From Pagrus major (lineage: Eukaryota; Chordata; Actinopteri; Spariformes; Sparidae): a stretch of 64,000 nt of DNA. The position numbers and the translations under genes were made by a program. How positions within the stretch are numbered: the first letter of the stretch is position 1; the number at the start of each line of letters is the position of its first letter. A model generated the notes under the pieces. That model did not search any database. It saw nothing but the letters and a program-made list of their open reading frames with translations, and was not told the origin of the DNA. The stretch is from contig NC_133232.1 in the NCBI RefSeq assembly GCF_040436345.1, forward strand, positions 9,280,001 through 9,344,000, written 5' to 3'. Positions 36,479-50,255 of the stretch are shown here, piece after piece.

Positions 36479-38228
36479 CCCCCACACTTTTCACAGATGG
36501 AAAAATACTAGGTAATTTAGAAAGATTATTTTGGCAGAACTTTTCTTCTCCCACCAGTTCTCAAGTAATAAACACAAGAGAAAAAAACTATTTAGATAAG
36601 ACTTAGAAAATCACATTTCTTCACTTGCCCCTCAGGGCTTCCATAAGTAATATTTACATGTGCTATTAATGACATAACATAGCCGAAAAAGTACCCTCCC
36701 TCATTTCATTTTAGCATCCAGCACTACTCCCGTATCCAAAAATTTCCTTGGTAATGTTTTGAAAGTCAACACAGTTCAAAGTTGACTTTGGAAACATCAA
36801 CACTGAGAGGAAATGTGAGGACGTGGGAAGTGCTACATTGACTCTGTAAATTAAAATACAGCCAAAACAGATCCATCACACACCCACGTGTACATAGTAA
36901 ATTTAGATTTTTGATAAGTCCTCTTCATGAACATACTGAACACTGATCTGCTCTCAACTTCTTCTGAATCTGTTCCCAAGGCCTCAAATGTCTCGTTTTG
37001 TCCACAACCCAAAGATATTCAGTTTACTGCCATAGAGGATGAAAGAAACCAGAAAATATTCACATTGGAAGCTGGAATCAGAAAATGTTGACTACTACCT
37101 ACTCAAATCAATCAATGGATTATCAAAATAATTTGCAACTAATTTATTAGTTGACGGCTCAGTGCTTTCAAACTAAAAGCTGACCTTCCCTGGAAGCCTT
37201 TCAGACACCTTTGGATAAACTCTGACACGCTTGCCGTCCCTTTAATAACATTTCTTTCCTCCTGAATAGTTGACACGTTGTAGATTCTCATTTTTCACCC
37301 GTCTGTTTCTCCAGTTTTGGACCATTTACTCAAACGAATAAACCAAAGTAAAACCATATGTCTGTTCTGGTTTAACCTCATCTCACACAGCACAAATGGT
37401 GGTTAATTAAGTAAATACTGAGTTTGAAGAGTGAGGTCCAGCAGATGCATTGGTCCAACTGGTTCTAGTTCCAAACCACAGCAGCATCAGACACAGTGTT
37501 GCTGCAGCTTCCAGCATCTCTCAGCTCAGGAAATGTTTAGCAAAGGGTTTGTGTTTGGAGAGAGTTCCTGCAGCTCCACCCTGACACGGCTGTTTGCAGA
37601 GTTCCACCACGCAAACAAAAAATTAAACCAGAGATAATTCTGTTGAATATTTGTTATATCACTCAGGTGTAAAGCAGGAAGGTATCAAAACAAGAACAGC
37701 TTTAAACACACCTGTACATCATGCTGAATATTATAAACAAAGGCTTAGTGACTGTATTTATCTGACAGAGCAGGAGGATGATGAGAGCCGCTTGTTTTAA
37801 CTACTTCCTGTGTTTAACAGAAGGTGTGGGCTGACTGCACTACATCCTGTGTGAAGCTGCTGGCACAGAACATATGACAAACGAGTGTGAAGAAAAACAG
37901 CTCAGATAATAAGACAGTGAACTACACCACTGAGTACAAAGAAGGAAATGAAACTGAGCTGCTAATTATCTATACTGCAACTTATCAAGTAACAATCTTT
38001 TGCATAAACAGTATGTGGGTGTGGACGGAGTAAAAGAAACATCCTGATACCAAAATGCAAAACAGCAGTCTTAAAAATACCAATTCGACCTACATGCCCT
38101 ACAAACCAAGGTGATATTCATATTGGCAGATGTTCAATGTACAGTACTATAAAGGAGAGAAAAGCAGAAATTACATTCCAGATGTTAGAACTAGAGAGTA
38201 TTTGACATTTTTCGTTGATTAGTTATTT

Positions 38229-38500
38229 TAAGGGCAGCACGGCGGCGCAGTGGTTAGCGCTGTTGCCCCACAGCAAAAAGGTTGTGGGTTTGAGACCTGG
38301 CTCACACAGGGCCTTTCTGTGCAGAGTTTACATGTGTCAGCGTGGCTTCCTCCCACAATCCAAAGACATGCAAAAAAAAAAGTCAGGTTAGGTTCATTGG
38401 TTACTCTAAATTGTCCATGAGCGTGAATGGTGTACCCCGCCATTAGCTCCAGCCCCCCTGTGACACTGAAAAGGATAAGCAGTTTCAGTTGATGGATCGA
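38229..38500 (+). repeat. interspersed repeat with tRNA-like head
   Basis: 'gggcagcacggcggcgcagt' followed by 'ggttagcgctgttgcc' and 'ggtttgagacctggctc' looks like A- and B-box-type text. The later 'cctcccacaatccaaagaca', 'aaattgtcc' and 'ggataagcagttt' blocks are those of a very common fish repeat. Confidence 0.7.
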
Positions 38501-40168
38501 TAGTTATTTAATTATTATCAAACTGTTGTGTTCTGTTGATTGACTTAATGAACTTGACTATTAACTATACACACTATTATTCAAACTACTTTATATATTA
38601 CTGTTCAAGTATACTACTTACTATATTTAAGCAGCAGTAAGTCTGTACACCAACATCCCTGCAATAAATCCTGATTTCAGAAAGCTGAAGCATTTTAGCA
38701 AAGGTTTAAGCATGAGGACTGATGATTGGTTAGGGTTCCGTATCCATTCAAGCAGCACACAAACAACGTTCAGAGTTTGAAAGAGACTGAAGTAAAAAAG
38801 TAACCACTGTAACATCGTCACTGGCCTTCATGCTGCTTTCAACTGTTTGCTGTTTTCCAGAGTGTTCAAGACACTGAACGTGAAACGCAAACAGAAAGGC
38901 AAACTCATCTACTGGCAATGGTAAAGGAGTCAAGCACCTACTTTCAATGGGTTTACCTGTTTTAAATAAACCTGCATATCTGTGCAAATATTGGTCTTAG
39001 ATGGTAAATGATAATAAAGATCCTGTGTCTCCGTCTGTTGACAGTAAGTCAGACTCAGCCAAATCTTCGCCTTTAAGAAATGTTTGTTTGTCTTATACTC
39101 AGCTTTCTCCCCTCCACCTCCTCCTCCTCCTCCTCCTCGCCACCTTGCAGTTCGGTCCCAGGTCACGATCACAGCAGGCTAATCCCAGATTACCCTCCCA
39201 GCACGACGTGGGTTCAATCTCCTTTCATGTCTAGCCGAGCCGGGCCGGGCCACAAACCTGCGCTGGTCTAAAGCCCACACTGGCTGCCACTGACAGATCA
39301 AATTACAGTACAGAGCCTCCACCTCAACACATCTACTGTGACTATTCTCTATGTAACACTCACTTACAGGCAGCAGCAGTGTAAGTGGGATTACAGTGGA
39401 TTTCCAAACTGAGGCCCCGGCACCCTTTGTGGACTAAACTGTGGCCAGATTGTGGTATTTTCACCAAGTCGTGACCTCTAACAGGAGAAAGTTGAGCTTC
39501 TGAAAGGCTTTGGTACATTTTCTCACACTCTTCCTGCACATGTATACACACTGTATCATAACGTGACTGTCTGAAATCTGTACGGCGAGAAAACGCTCAG
39601 GGCACATACACCCATCTGTCCTCAAGCCAAAAACTGGTTGGATTGCTTCAGAGAGACGTAGTGAAACTGACAAAGAAGAAAACATGTCGCCTCAGTGGAG
39701 AAATTACTCTTTTAACTCTTTCAACCTCCTGAACAAAAATCAGATGATTGACGCCTTCTGTGTGTAAGAATCTGCAAAGTAAAAACCCTTTGGACCATCA
39801 CATCATAGTTAAACTCACACAACGGCTCCAGATCTGAAACATGTTTTTATTCCTGACATTATTCATTGGTATTTATATCAACAAACAACTAGAATGACAG
39901 AACTGCAAAGAAACAGACAGAACGATTTGAGTTGTTTCTTACTCACATTTCTCCTCCAGATGTCTCAAACAGACTTTTATAATCTTTTAGCTTTGTTTTC
40001 TAAAAATTTAGGAATTCTTATAATTTTTAAGGTTAATAATTATTTGTTTTTAGTTTATTTCCATGCTGTCATTTAGATCCTGTCACCAAATTCTTTTGAT
40101 TTTTCTTTCACTTGTTTGGAGTTTGCAGCTAGATGAAGGTCTTTCCCTATTTCTTGGTTTTACTGTGT
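38501..40168. other. intergenic, no gene seen
   Basis: Contains a (CTC)n run at about 39112-39138. Small open frames lack domain support. This is the downstream flank of thegl. Confidence 0.45.
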
Positions 40169-40174
40169 TTTATT
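40169..40174 (-). terminator. candidate polyadenylation signal of thegl
   Basis: TTTATT on the + strand (AATAAA on -) about 250 bases past the thegl stop. Another lies near 39846. Confidence 0.4.
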
Positions 40175-40422
40175 TCATTACTCGACAAACTGCCATTTTT
40201 TTTTTCTCAGCAAACAAAAGCTTTATCGTGATTGTCACCTCAAAAGAACTTTAAAAAATGTGTGTATACATGTGTTGTAGTTTCCTGGTTATGAGTTAGC
40301 ATGTAAACATCATATCCCAGTTTAGAGAAACCTGGACATAGTACCGCCAGCACTCCTACAGAAACCATGAAACTGGCATGTAAACAAACAGTGGTTAAGA
40401 CGTTGACGTTGACGGATGAAGT

Positions 40423-43400
40423 TCAGATGGACTGGACGTTTCTTCGGCTCCACTCTGGCTCTTGTGGAGGGATGTAGTCCTTGGAAAGCTGTTTGGGTGC
40501 CGCCAGCGTTTCAACATGAGCACTTGCTGTGGCTCTTGCCGCTGCCCTTGGAACCTGATTTTACAGATTCAGACATTTGGGATATATTTTAAGTACTGAC
40601 AAAGCCAAATTCTTGAAAGATCTTAATCATTTTGCTTCCATTCAAGCAAATGATCTTTCATCAACATACATGTTTCTGTCTGTTGGTGTTTGATCCATCA
40701 ATATAAAAGCATGACTGTAAAACTACAGATCATAAGGAAATCTGGCTATTATTAGCAAGCAGAAGATCCATTGATCCAGCTATTTCGACTACAAAGATCA
40801 GAAAATTCCTTTATTAATTGAAAGAACTATTCATCATGTGAAAACTCTGTGATGTTAGCGTATAGCCAGATGTTTGTTTCATCCAAGAAAGTTCTCCACA
40901 AGTAGAATTCCTCAATTCTGAGTCCTTTGCTGTTGTTTCATTGGCATCACTGAAATCTTTTATTGAGAGAGTTCAAACTAAATTGGACCAATAAACAATA
41001 AAGTGATCTATCAGTAGGTGCTCTTACGGTCCAGATCGGTTCCTCTGGGCGTCCGAGCTCGCTGCAGATGTTGCTCTGCTTCAGTCTGGGCAGTGACAGC
41101 TGGACCAGTCGCTGAGAGATCTGAGCCGACTTGGAAGCAAAGGAGACGATGTATTCAACACTCTGTGGAGCACAAACAGACGGAGGATTGCAAGCGGCAT
41201 CAGAGCCAAAGCAACACATTTTGCTAAATTGCCAACACTTTTTCTGGCGACTGGGTTGAGAGGGTCGAGGATTTTGACATCACAATCACATGAAAGAGGC
41301 TGAAAGCTTCTTTTAACAATGATACAAACTGACAAGGTCAAGAATCCACTCTATTTAGGTCTATTCCAAATCCTGTTTAATCAGTGCAACAGTACTGATG
41401 CATGCCATCAGCTGACATTACCGATTAGCATCACCTGCTGGTTTTCTCCCCTAAGGATGGTACCTGTCTGTTGCTCTGGAAGTCTGGATGGTTCAGTTTG
41501 GGGTTGGAGAGCTGCAGCAGTCGCAGTGTGACCACAGCAGTTTTCAGTCTGGGGTCAACATGCCAGATGGGACAGTTACTCTCACATTGAGTTGTGTGAA
41601 GAGGCCTGTGGGAGACGAAGAAAGACCTGCTAGAAATAAATGTATAAAGAGTCAAGTGGTTTGTGTCTGATTGAGCTGTCTTTGTCTTAGAAAATGACTT
41701 TCCTTGTAAAGTGATGTGTTTACTCTCAAGAGATCCTCACAATCTCCACTGGCATTACATTTTGTATCTAGAAACTCTGATGGAAGTACATTTGAATCAC
41801 ATCTGCGGTTATAATTCTAAACAAAAGGCCACTTACTTATCCTCTGAATACAGTCGAAAGCTCTGAGAAATTTAGAATAAGTACTATAGATTAAGATGTG
41901 CACACCATGAACTGCAACACCTCTCTCTCCCACTACCTAATAAAGGAAAAATGGCAAAATAGTAACAAGACTTTAACAGCCTAGAACAAGATGACTCCAA
42001 ACTAAAAGCCTTTCTAAGATGTATTCTTATAAAAAACATAATTATCAGACAAAAATGCAACTGAAACTCTGAAGCTGTAACAAGCAAACAAGGCTGCCAA
42101 ATGGCTGACCACAGTTTGAATCATACCACTGGATATTTGTAAAGACACCTGGAGACATTTCCATACATTTTTGTCACGTCAAACACATCAACACTGCAGA
42201 CATGGGCATCTGTGATCGTGACGAACAACACAGGTATTTTAAGCCAAACCATGACGTTTTCCAAACCCTAACCAAGTGGTTTAATGTGCTTAAACGTAAC
42301 CAGAGCATAAGCAGAGTGTTGTGACAAGAGAGAAATAGAAAATTCAACCTAAACAAATGTAAAGTTGCAAAATAAAGAAACATTCAGTTTCCATTTATCT
42401 GTGGTTTAGTAGAAACGGTGGGATGGTAACGGAGTCATTGACTGGTTCATAGTTTAACGATAACACTACACAACTGTTACTTCAGTATTTGAGTATATTA
42501 TTTTACTTCCCTTTACAACAAATGTCTCAGTTGGGAGGACATGTTGTATAAATAAAGTGATTTGCAACACATAAAGGTAAAACGGGAAAAAGGTAAAAAC
42601 ATACAACTTTCATTTTGTCAAGGTAGGCACTTTTATTCCCCGAGGGCCCATGTGTCTAATTTGAGAAGAAAAAGAATTTGACTTTCATCTGCCACATGGC
42701 TCATGCCGTCTTGTCTTTTGTCTGCTTTATTTATTTATTTTGCTTTTTTGTGTTGTTTTTTTGGAGCAACAAGATGAGAGGATTAAGTTTCGACTGCTGA
42801 TGATTATTAGTTTTTGTGCGTGGTTTTAAAACAGCAATCAATGTAATGTCTTCTATTTAAATCCCCAAAACAAATATTCATTTTGTGTATTGACTTCAGT
42901 AAAGCCTGTATAAATCTGTCTCCATGCCCAACATGTTCTGCTGCTGCGTTCAGGATTTATAAAAAGACTTCCGCGGCTGTCTACGAGCGTCCCAGGGGTC
43001 CTGAACTTTGGACAATAAGCTCTATTGTCTCGACTCCTCGCTCTCCCACAGTCTGACACTGAAATAACAGATGTCCAAACGTTGGCTTCCTCATGCAGCG
43101 TGGAGACGTTAGTGTTGGACCGCAGCCTTCTCATATTTAACTCTATGATATGTTATATTCTGCTGCGATTCAATTCTAGACTTTGGTTCGTACATGGACT
43201 CACTGAGGGAGAATAAAAAGCTTTGGAGTTTGAGTCACAAATCTGTCAAGATCTAGTGACATGGAGGTCTGCTGGAGGGTAATCTCTAAAACAGAAACCT
43301 CAGAGTGTTTGTCATGATGCTGGTGGACATACTGTGCACATTTCTTATGTTTAAAGCAGTAATAAGAAGAACTACTACTGACTTACATGGTCCTCTCCAG

Positions 43401-46400
43401 TAGCTTACACCACTACAAGGAACTTTCATTTTTTGTTAATTCTGGTGGCCTCTGTGGACAAAAGATGACAATGGAGAAACAAAGTTAACTTTTAGTGCCG
43501 ACCACCAGACTATAAATCAGCTTCTCTCTTTAGGCTGTGGACTCCTCAATTCATCCTCAGCACTCCGCCTTACAAGATAGCTTTAAACTTATCAGAACCA
43601 AGTCAGAATCAGACCCAGTGACAGGCATAACATACTGGAAATGAGTATAAAAAGTCTATAGAACTGTTCTTGCTGATGGTGTTGTTTGTTAGTCATATAG
43701 AGGCATCTGTATTAAAGTGAGACTATTTCATAACCAGTTAGAGGTTCCTTGTAGTATGTTTAAGTTACACTTAGGGCTGCAACTACTGATTATTAACCAA
43801 TACAATGGTCTGTTCACAAAATGTTGAACAATTCTGAAAAATGTTCATTACAAATTGCCGGAGCCTGTGGCGACATCTTCAGATTTTTGTTTTGTCTGAT
43901 TAACCCCCGAAACACAAACATGTTTAATATACATGGTTATAGGTTATAGCTTTAGTATGAGCAGTTCAACCAGAAACATGTTTTTCCTTACACATTTATA
44001 TTTTTATTATAAAAAACATTCAACTTTTAACCAAATATATCCCAGTTATGATCTAAGGATCTAGATGTCTTTTGACCTGCAAATCACCAAAACACGACCC
44101 CAACACAACATGATTATATTGGGCCTATTTGCTCAGAGCATTGACGTAGAAGCCAGTGTTGATCAGTAGAAGATGAGGAATTATTTACAGTAATTCTCTA
44201 ATTGTCTAAATTCAACCTATTTACTGATTTAACATATCAAATTAAATAACTTATGTAATGACAGTGAGTATTTACACCAGCACCAGAAAAAGCTCTTATA
44301 TCGGTTTCAGTGGTGATTACAAAGATGCTTAATGAGACTCAAAGCTTCCGCTCACATAATGGACATCCAAACACCCATTTAACCTGTGTTTGTTTGCTTC
44401 TCACTTTACTTGTTGTGTTTGATGTCTAATGAGGCTTTTACCCTGCTTCCTGGGAGCTGCAGCTCCTGGTTCTGGGTGTTGAAAGGCGGACAATGTGCTC
44501 GTACTGGGACGCCCTGGAGGAAGGACGCTGGATCTTCCTGAAGAAGCTCGCCTCCTCCTCCATCCTGCAGGAAAATGGAAGCTATTACCACGTCCATTAT
44601 ATGTTGTGTTGTGTGACTAGGACAAAAGAATGTCTTCAGCCAGAGGGGGGGAAGGAGGAGGGGGGTGCAGAACAATGGATAAGTTTTGTGTGTGGCTGAT
44701 GAGGGAGGTATGAGTGGAAAATCATCTGGAATCACAAAACATTAACGTTTGTTAAACGCTCAGTTGAGACAGAGGGAAGACACACAGCAAAAAGGTCAAC
44801 TGCTCCCTGCTGACAAATTCATTGTGACTCATTGTTTTGTTCTTTAATAGTCAAATATGAGGAAAATGTTTGAGGAATGTCGCATCTCTGAATCACCTTC
44901 CTGAGTGATTCAAGTTGTAAAGGATAAGACTGGTGATAATCTATATTTAGCTTATTGTCAACAAATCCAAGACCAAATCAACTATGAAAGTAACAAGCAT
45001 TGTTGTCTGGTTCATTTTCAGCTCAATCCCACTGAAAATACCCTCATTGTCTGTCTGGAGATACACATAAAACTACAGTGTGCAACCTTTTTGGATACAG
45101 ATTCAGTCTTTTTTTTAAAGTGAAAGTTTATATTTGAGATCTATTTAAGATTTACGCCGTCAGTAGAAAGCAGAAGGATTCATGCTAAGGGCAACAGACA
45201 TTAAAATGATCTAAAAACAGAAAAGCTGCAACTTTTTAAGATATGAAGAGTAGTATATGACTGATAAAGCTATATTTCTTAAAATTAGTAGTAGTAAGTA
45301 GTAAGTACATTTACTGTGCACATTTTGCTGCTACATCTTGGAGAGTTTTAGTCTGTGTATGTGTGAAGGTAAATGTGTTGTTGTGTTTTATGTATATTTG
45401 TGTTGGGGATCTCTTGAAAATGAGATTGTCCTTCTCAAGGTGTTTATCCTTCAAATAAATGTCTAACAATACAAGCCCCACCTAGCATACCCTCTTTTTA
45501 TCCACACACATTTGTAACTGAGGCATTACACCAGTGATATTGTGATATTTGATTTTACGTTACACTAGCGGAGCAGAACCAGACAGTCTACATCCTAATC
45601 AGATTAGAAATTAACCAAATGGACTAGACCTCTTGATTGCAGAGTGATGTGATTAGATGTAGAACAGAAGTGTAATTATCAGGCCTCAGACTACATTTAT
45701 CACAAATTTAATTCAGTATTCAACTAATCGATGCAAAACAAGCCAATATACACATACTGTATGTATTCAACAGCCTATACTGTGAATCTCTTATGAACCA
45801 AACCAGCAGGTGAAAACTGTCATCTTCAGTTACAGTAAATTACTGTTATTTGTTCTGGGCGGTGCACTTCCTGTGTGGGCTTCTGATTGAATTTCACTGC
45901 ATGATACTGTGCTTTTAATCTGACAACTGACGCGGGTAAACAACAAACAATATCACAATGAAAGCCCCTGCAGCTGTAACTACCATCACAGCCTCTCATG
46001 CACTAATTGAGTCTGACAGCTCCCAGGGGTGATCACCTCTGATCGGGATGCAACTGGCATCAGTCCTGAACATCACTTTGCAGTTTCCTGAATCAACTCT
46101 GTGCCAAAGAGCATCAAATCATTACCCTTCAGCTTTGCAAACATTTCCATGAATATGTCGATGCAGCACAACATAAAAAGCTTGTTCACACAAACAGCTC
46201 TCCCCCTCTCATCTCTTTTTGATGGAGTCATCAATAATGTTCGGGGTGCAGACAGGTTACAGTTACCTCCGGTGGTCCTCCCTTGCTGAGAAGTCTCTTT
46301 TGTGCCTGGATAGGTATTGGATTCTTGCGCTTGGAACGGCTCCGAGCGCTGAAGCAGAGACGGGCCATATTGGCTGCTGGTCGCCCCAGCTCAGCTTCTC

Positions 46401-48233
46401 ACTGATCAATGAAAAGATGAAAAGTTTCCAATAAGGAGACGGTGATGAAAATGTTGGTGTAGAAGCAGAATAAATATTTTCCAACTTTCCAATATTTACC
46501 AAATGAAAGAAAGACACTTTTAATCAAAAGGGACCTCTATTCATTCCCCCATTGTTTTGTCCTTTTAACCAAACGTCCAAAATGTGCCAGACATCTGTAT
46601 TTAATTATGTAGTTAAGAAAAATTGCACTCAGGGAAGGAAACAGTGACCACAGAGGCTCCTGAATTCTTGAGGCAATTTCACACTAGATCAATGAACAAA
46701 CAATTTCATATGATGTAACATCTGGACTGTGAAAACTGAACTTAAATGAGCCGAGGTCACTGTGATACTTTGTGTGGTATCAGGAATGCTGTGTTTGTTT
46801 TTACATATGTAAGAAAGAATCAGATTTTAATCAAGACGAAAACTTCGTATGACTCAGCTACTCACCAAGGAGTTGTGGCCCAAACAGTTTTTGAAGTTTT
46901 GTGCTGCGCCAGCTCCAGGATTCTGCCAAATAACACAATATTCCCGACCCAAAAAAAACAGAAATCAGCATTACATATGAGTGTAATTCAGAGACTGTAG
47001 GCCCAGGGGGAATAGCAATCACTCAGCGGGTTTCCCGTCTCTGTCGAGGGTTTTCTTCTTTCCTGGCAGCACTGTGACATCCAAAAACTGGTCTTACTCT
47101 TCAGTTGAAAAGTTGGCTTCAAATTCTAAACCTCACTGTGACCACCAATCAAATGTAAAGACACAAGTGTCAAAGTTTATCTGTGAGCTGGACATTTTCT
47201 TGAAAGAGGGTTTTCATTTGGCAGGACTGACTGAGAGAGAAATTTTTAGATTTTTGTCTTGAGCTTTAAGACTTTTTCTTTTTTTCTACTGTGGCCCATC
47301 AATGCTGTATAGGAATACAACAAGAAAAAACACGTCACACATCCTCCATTTATCACTAAGAGGCAGCAGCCTGTATAAACATATCATATATTGTTCATAC
47401 ACACTGTAATGTGTTAGCTAAGCAGCTAACCTTTCAACTGTTAGCAGGGTGTTTCAACTGTCAGTTTTAGCTATTGAAGCGGTTACTCTAATACTTTTTA
47501 CTATTTCAACTGTCACTTAGCTAACTATTCTATTTCAACTGATAATTCATTACTTTTAGCTATTTTAACTGTTAATTTAACACTTTTAGCTAACTATTTC
47601 AACTGATAATTCTCCACTTGTAGCTATTTCAACTGTTTTCGTTAACCATTTCAACTGTACAAGCTTATTTGTCAATTTTATTTATTTCCTGTTTATTTTA
47701 TTTTTTAAAATATGTAACTATTTCAAAACGTTTGTTACTTTGAGATCACTATTTCAACTATGCTGATGACTTTTAAATACCTGTTCCAACCGTTCCATAA
47801 CCATCTGTTTCAAACTGTTTCTTTAAACTGTTTAATTCTTTATCCATTATTTTCACCAAGTGATTTTTCAAGTTTATCACCTTTAGCTAATTATAAATGT
47901 ATAATGTTACACATATTATACAGTAAATACATTATTATGAAATGTATACAAAGGATAAGTAATGTAAAGAAATAAAATACAGTAAAGTACACTGGAAAAT
48001 ATTCAATAGTGACTCAAAAGTAGCCATTATGATTTTACATCAGACTCATTAAGATTGGACTTTGTAAGAAATTCATATAAATGATGTTAGATACTTCACC
48101 TGTTTGTTGGACCAAATCGGGACTGAATCCCTGTAAGAATAAACAACTAAACAAATTAGACTGAAAATAATAAATAGAACTCTTTTGAAGACTGTGTTGC
48201 ACATAAAGGTTTACCTTGTTTTCCAGACACCAT
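40423..48233 (-). CDS. thegl: THEG-like protein (sperm microtubule associated protein 2-like)
   Basis: THEG-type proteins are made of short repeats of the form W-x-x-x-x-S-xx-A-x-x-R-x-x-x-L-S/A-x-P/H-K and act in male germ cells, where they are linked to sperm tail microtubules. Exons, in order of translation: 48215-48233 (ATG 48233), 48100-48130, an uncertain part near 47.1 kb, about 47023-47087 (start unsure), 46866-46922 (ILELAQHK), 46267-46401 (PIWPVSASAL, ARIQYLSRHK), 44442-44564 (RASQYEHIVRLSTPR), 41464-41605 (CPIWHVDPRL, LLQLSNPK), 41028-41162 (QRLVQLSLPR) and 40423-40554 (stop TGA 40425-40423). Phases match at every junction from 46922 to the end; the join between 48100 and about 47087 is unresolved. 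The position next to arl9 and hopx agrees with human 4q12. Confidence 0.78.
41606..44441. other. thegl intron
   Basis: 2.8 kb without an exon. A fragment of the 'gctgcaact' MITE sits at about 43772-43880. Otherwise no feature seen. Confidence 0.45.
44565..46266. other. thegl intron
   Basis: 1.7 kb of AT-rich DNA. No exon, repeat array or RNA gene is visible. Confidence 0.45.
47432..47765. repeat. degenerate TTTCAACTG array
   Basis: Seven exact TTTCAACTG copies (47432, 47452, 47504, 47533, 47597, 47627, 47649) plus near copies, mostly preceded by CTA and followed by 'ataatt', 'ttagc' or 'gttaat' text. It lies in the 5' introns of thegl. Confidence 0.75.
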
Positions 48234-50255
48234 CTCGACAGTAGCAGCAGCAGGCTGGATGTGTCGCCTCGCTGCCTGTTGATGGTGTCACACTAATCTC
48301 CTACTGTTGCTATGGAGCCAGGAGTCCTTGGCAACCAACTCCACACCTGAGGACTCCTTGAAACTGGAGTCTACACACTCAACCCATCCATCTTGCTGTC
48401 TCAAGATTTCCGTTGCAGGATGTTAAAAGGAAAGTGATACGTCGAGGTCAGTGTTGAGGGCGGCTGCTGCAGTATTTCTGGAGAGCTGCTGTGTGTTTGG
48501 ATCAGATTCCAGAAATAAACGTGCTTTGACGAGTAAATGTCAGGCGCTATGTTAGGACAAAGCTTTTATGTCAGTCAGTCTACACATAAATTTGGCACTG
48601 CAGGGTGTCTATAGAGACTATATTTGGACGGTCATGTGCTCAATTCTCACTACTACAATGAAAGCACAAGAAGTCATCAATTTAGAGAAAACAATTTATT
48701 GTATACAAACACCTGTATACAAGACTACATCAAATGGGGATGAATCTGTTCACACAATACTGTATGTTGGACATGTTTTGATATTGGAAAAAGTGGAAAA
48801 TTTAGAAAAATGTGCTCTCAAAAATGGTACATGTAAAGGCTTTGCACACTTCAACAACATAGTTCAGAGGTCACAGTGAATTCAACAGTTTCCATCAAAT
48901 AAAACAGTTTTAAGACAAAACAACAAGCAAGTAGCTGTGTGCAGACATCTCTCTGAACAGCAAGAACACAAGCTTATTCACACTTTTTAAAGACGTCTTT
49001 TTTAAGATGAAGTAAATTCCCTTTTTAAGATTAAGACAATACACTCATCAAAGAACGCAACAATGAACTTGTGTCATGAAAGCAATGATATGTTTAAAGC
49101 TCTAATCCAAAAATTACACCCCTGCAGTAAGAAATCATTTGGTAGTGTTACAGTTTGGTGACAAGGTCTGATTATTTAATAATAAAATGACAATATAACA
49201 GATAATTATTAAAGCAAACAGCCCTCAATATCTACTCTGCCTGCCTCACTCAACAACTGTTTTACTTAGACATTAAATAGTTGTGGTGTCCTGTTGTTTA
49301 TTAACGGCACATGAGAAAGCTTCAACAGGTCAACAGGTCTCACAAGTTTGATGTCTTCTTCTTCTTAATGCTGTGACAGTTGGCGGCCCCAAATGGCAGA
49401 AAGAGGCACTGTTTAAAATGTTTCATATTTTTAATATCCAGAAATCATGTCAAGCACCTTCACTGACCTGAATGCAGCAGATACTACTTACATTTTGTGT
49501 TTTACTTTGAGATTTGGAGGCCAAAAAGTGGACAAATAGCAAGTGAATGTAACAGATCTTTATGAGCTCTTTGTACTCTTAAATTGATATGCTTGAATTT
49601 ATTTTTTCATGAAAATCTTGCCAGGTTTAGCTCTTTCTGTTGAGGTATTAAATATCCTATGGATCATGACACACAAAGAACATTGTGATACAGTTTAAGT
49701 AACTAGAAAACTAACAGGTGGTTACATTTATGTTTGCTAAGACAATAAAACTATGAGTATGATGATAACAGACTGTTACACAGATGGGCCTAGAGAATCT
49801 ACAGCGTGAAATAAATCCACTGTGATTCTGTACCGTCTGACACTCTGCATTAAAACCTGAAGGCAGCACCTGAACTGCCTCTACAGTCACTCGTGTATCA
49901 TCATCTACAGAAGCCCACAATCTTGTAAAGAGAAATGTTTACGGATCTATTTAATTGGTGAATTAACCCACTTAGATGTAAAGAATATAAATCTTTGGTT
50001 TTTCGGAGATTAAGATTAAGATCTGGTCATTTGGTAACAGTGAAAGAAGGAAATGTTTCTCAATGTCAGCGTTTTTACACTGTCACATAACTACATATAC
50101 CACACCAAAACAAGAAAAGAGTTTTAATTTTCTCAAAAAATAAATAAAAGACTTCCAGCCAACCTGGTGTAGTGAGAACAGTTAAGTGAAAAGGTGCAAA
50201 CAGCCTATTAGATTTTCTCAAAAACACAGGATTAAGTGATCAATGACAGATGATT
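48234..50255. other. spacer between thegl and arl9
   Basis: Holds the thegl 5' flank and, at its right end, the arl9 3'UTR. A TTTAAT at 50123-50128 (ATTAAA on -) about 130 bases past the arl9 stop is a possible polyadenylation signal. An open frame at 48568-48879 shows no family resemblance. Confidence 0.4.

Larger units (their letters stand above)
33706..38225. other. intergenic between hopx and thegl, no gene seen
   Basis: Contains TG and AC microsatellites, a TGTGTGAAA array and MITE fragments (listed separately where clear). About 35090-35400 is another 'tgccgatat'-type transposon relic, and about 36960-37165 is a copy of the 'gctgcaact' MITE. No exon with recognisable protein similarity. 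Confidence 0.45.

Noticed and set aside
47100-48099. Additional thegl exons
   Set aside because: The phase gap between 48100 and about 47087 implies one more exon or another acceptor, but no candidate had a convincing acceptor, donor and frame, so none is listed.
48568-48879. 103-codon + strand frame between thegl and arl9
   Set aside because: AT-rich composition, no recognisable domain, lies where 5' and 3' flanks of two genes meet.
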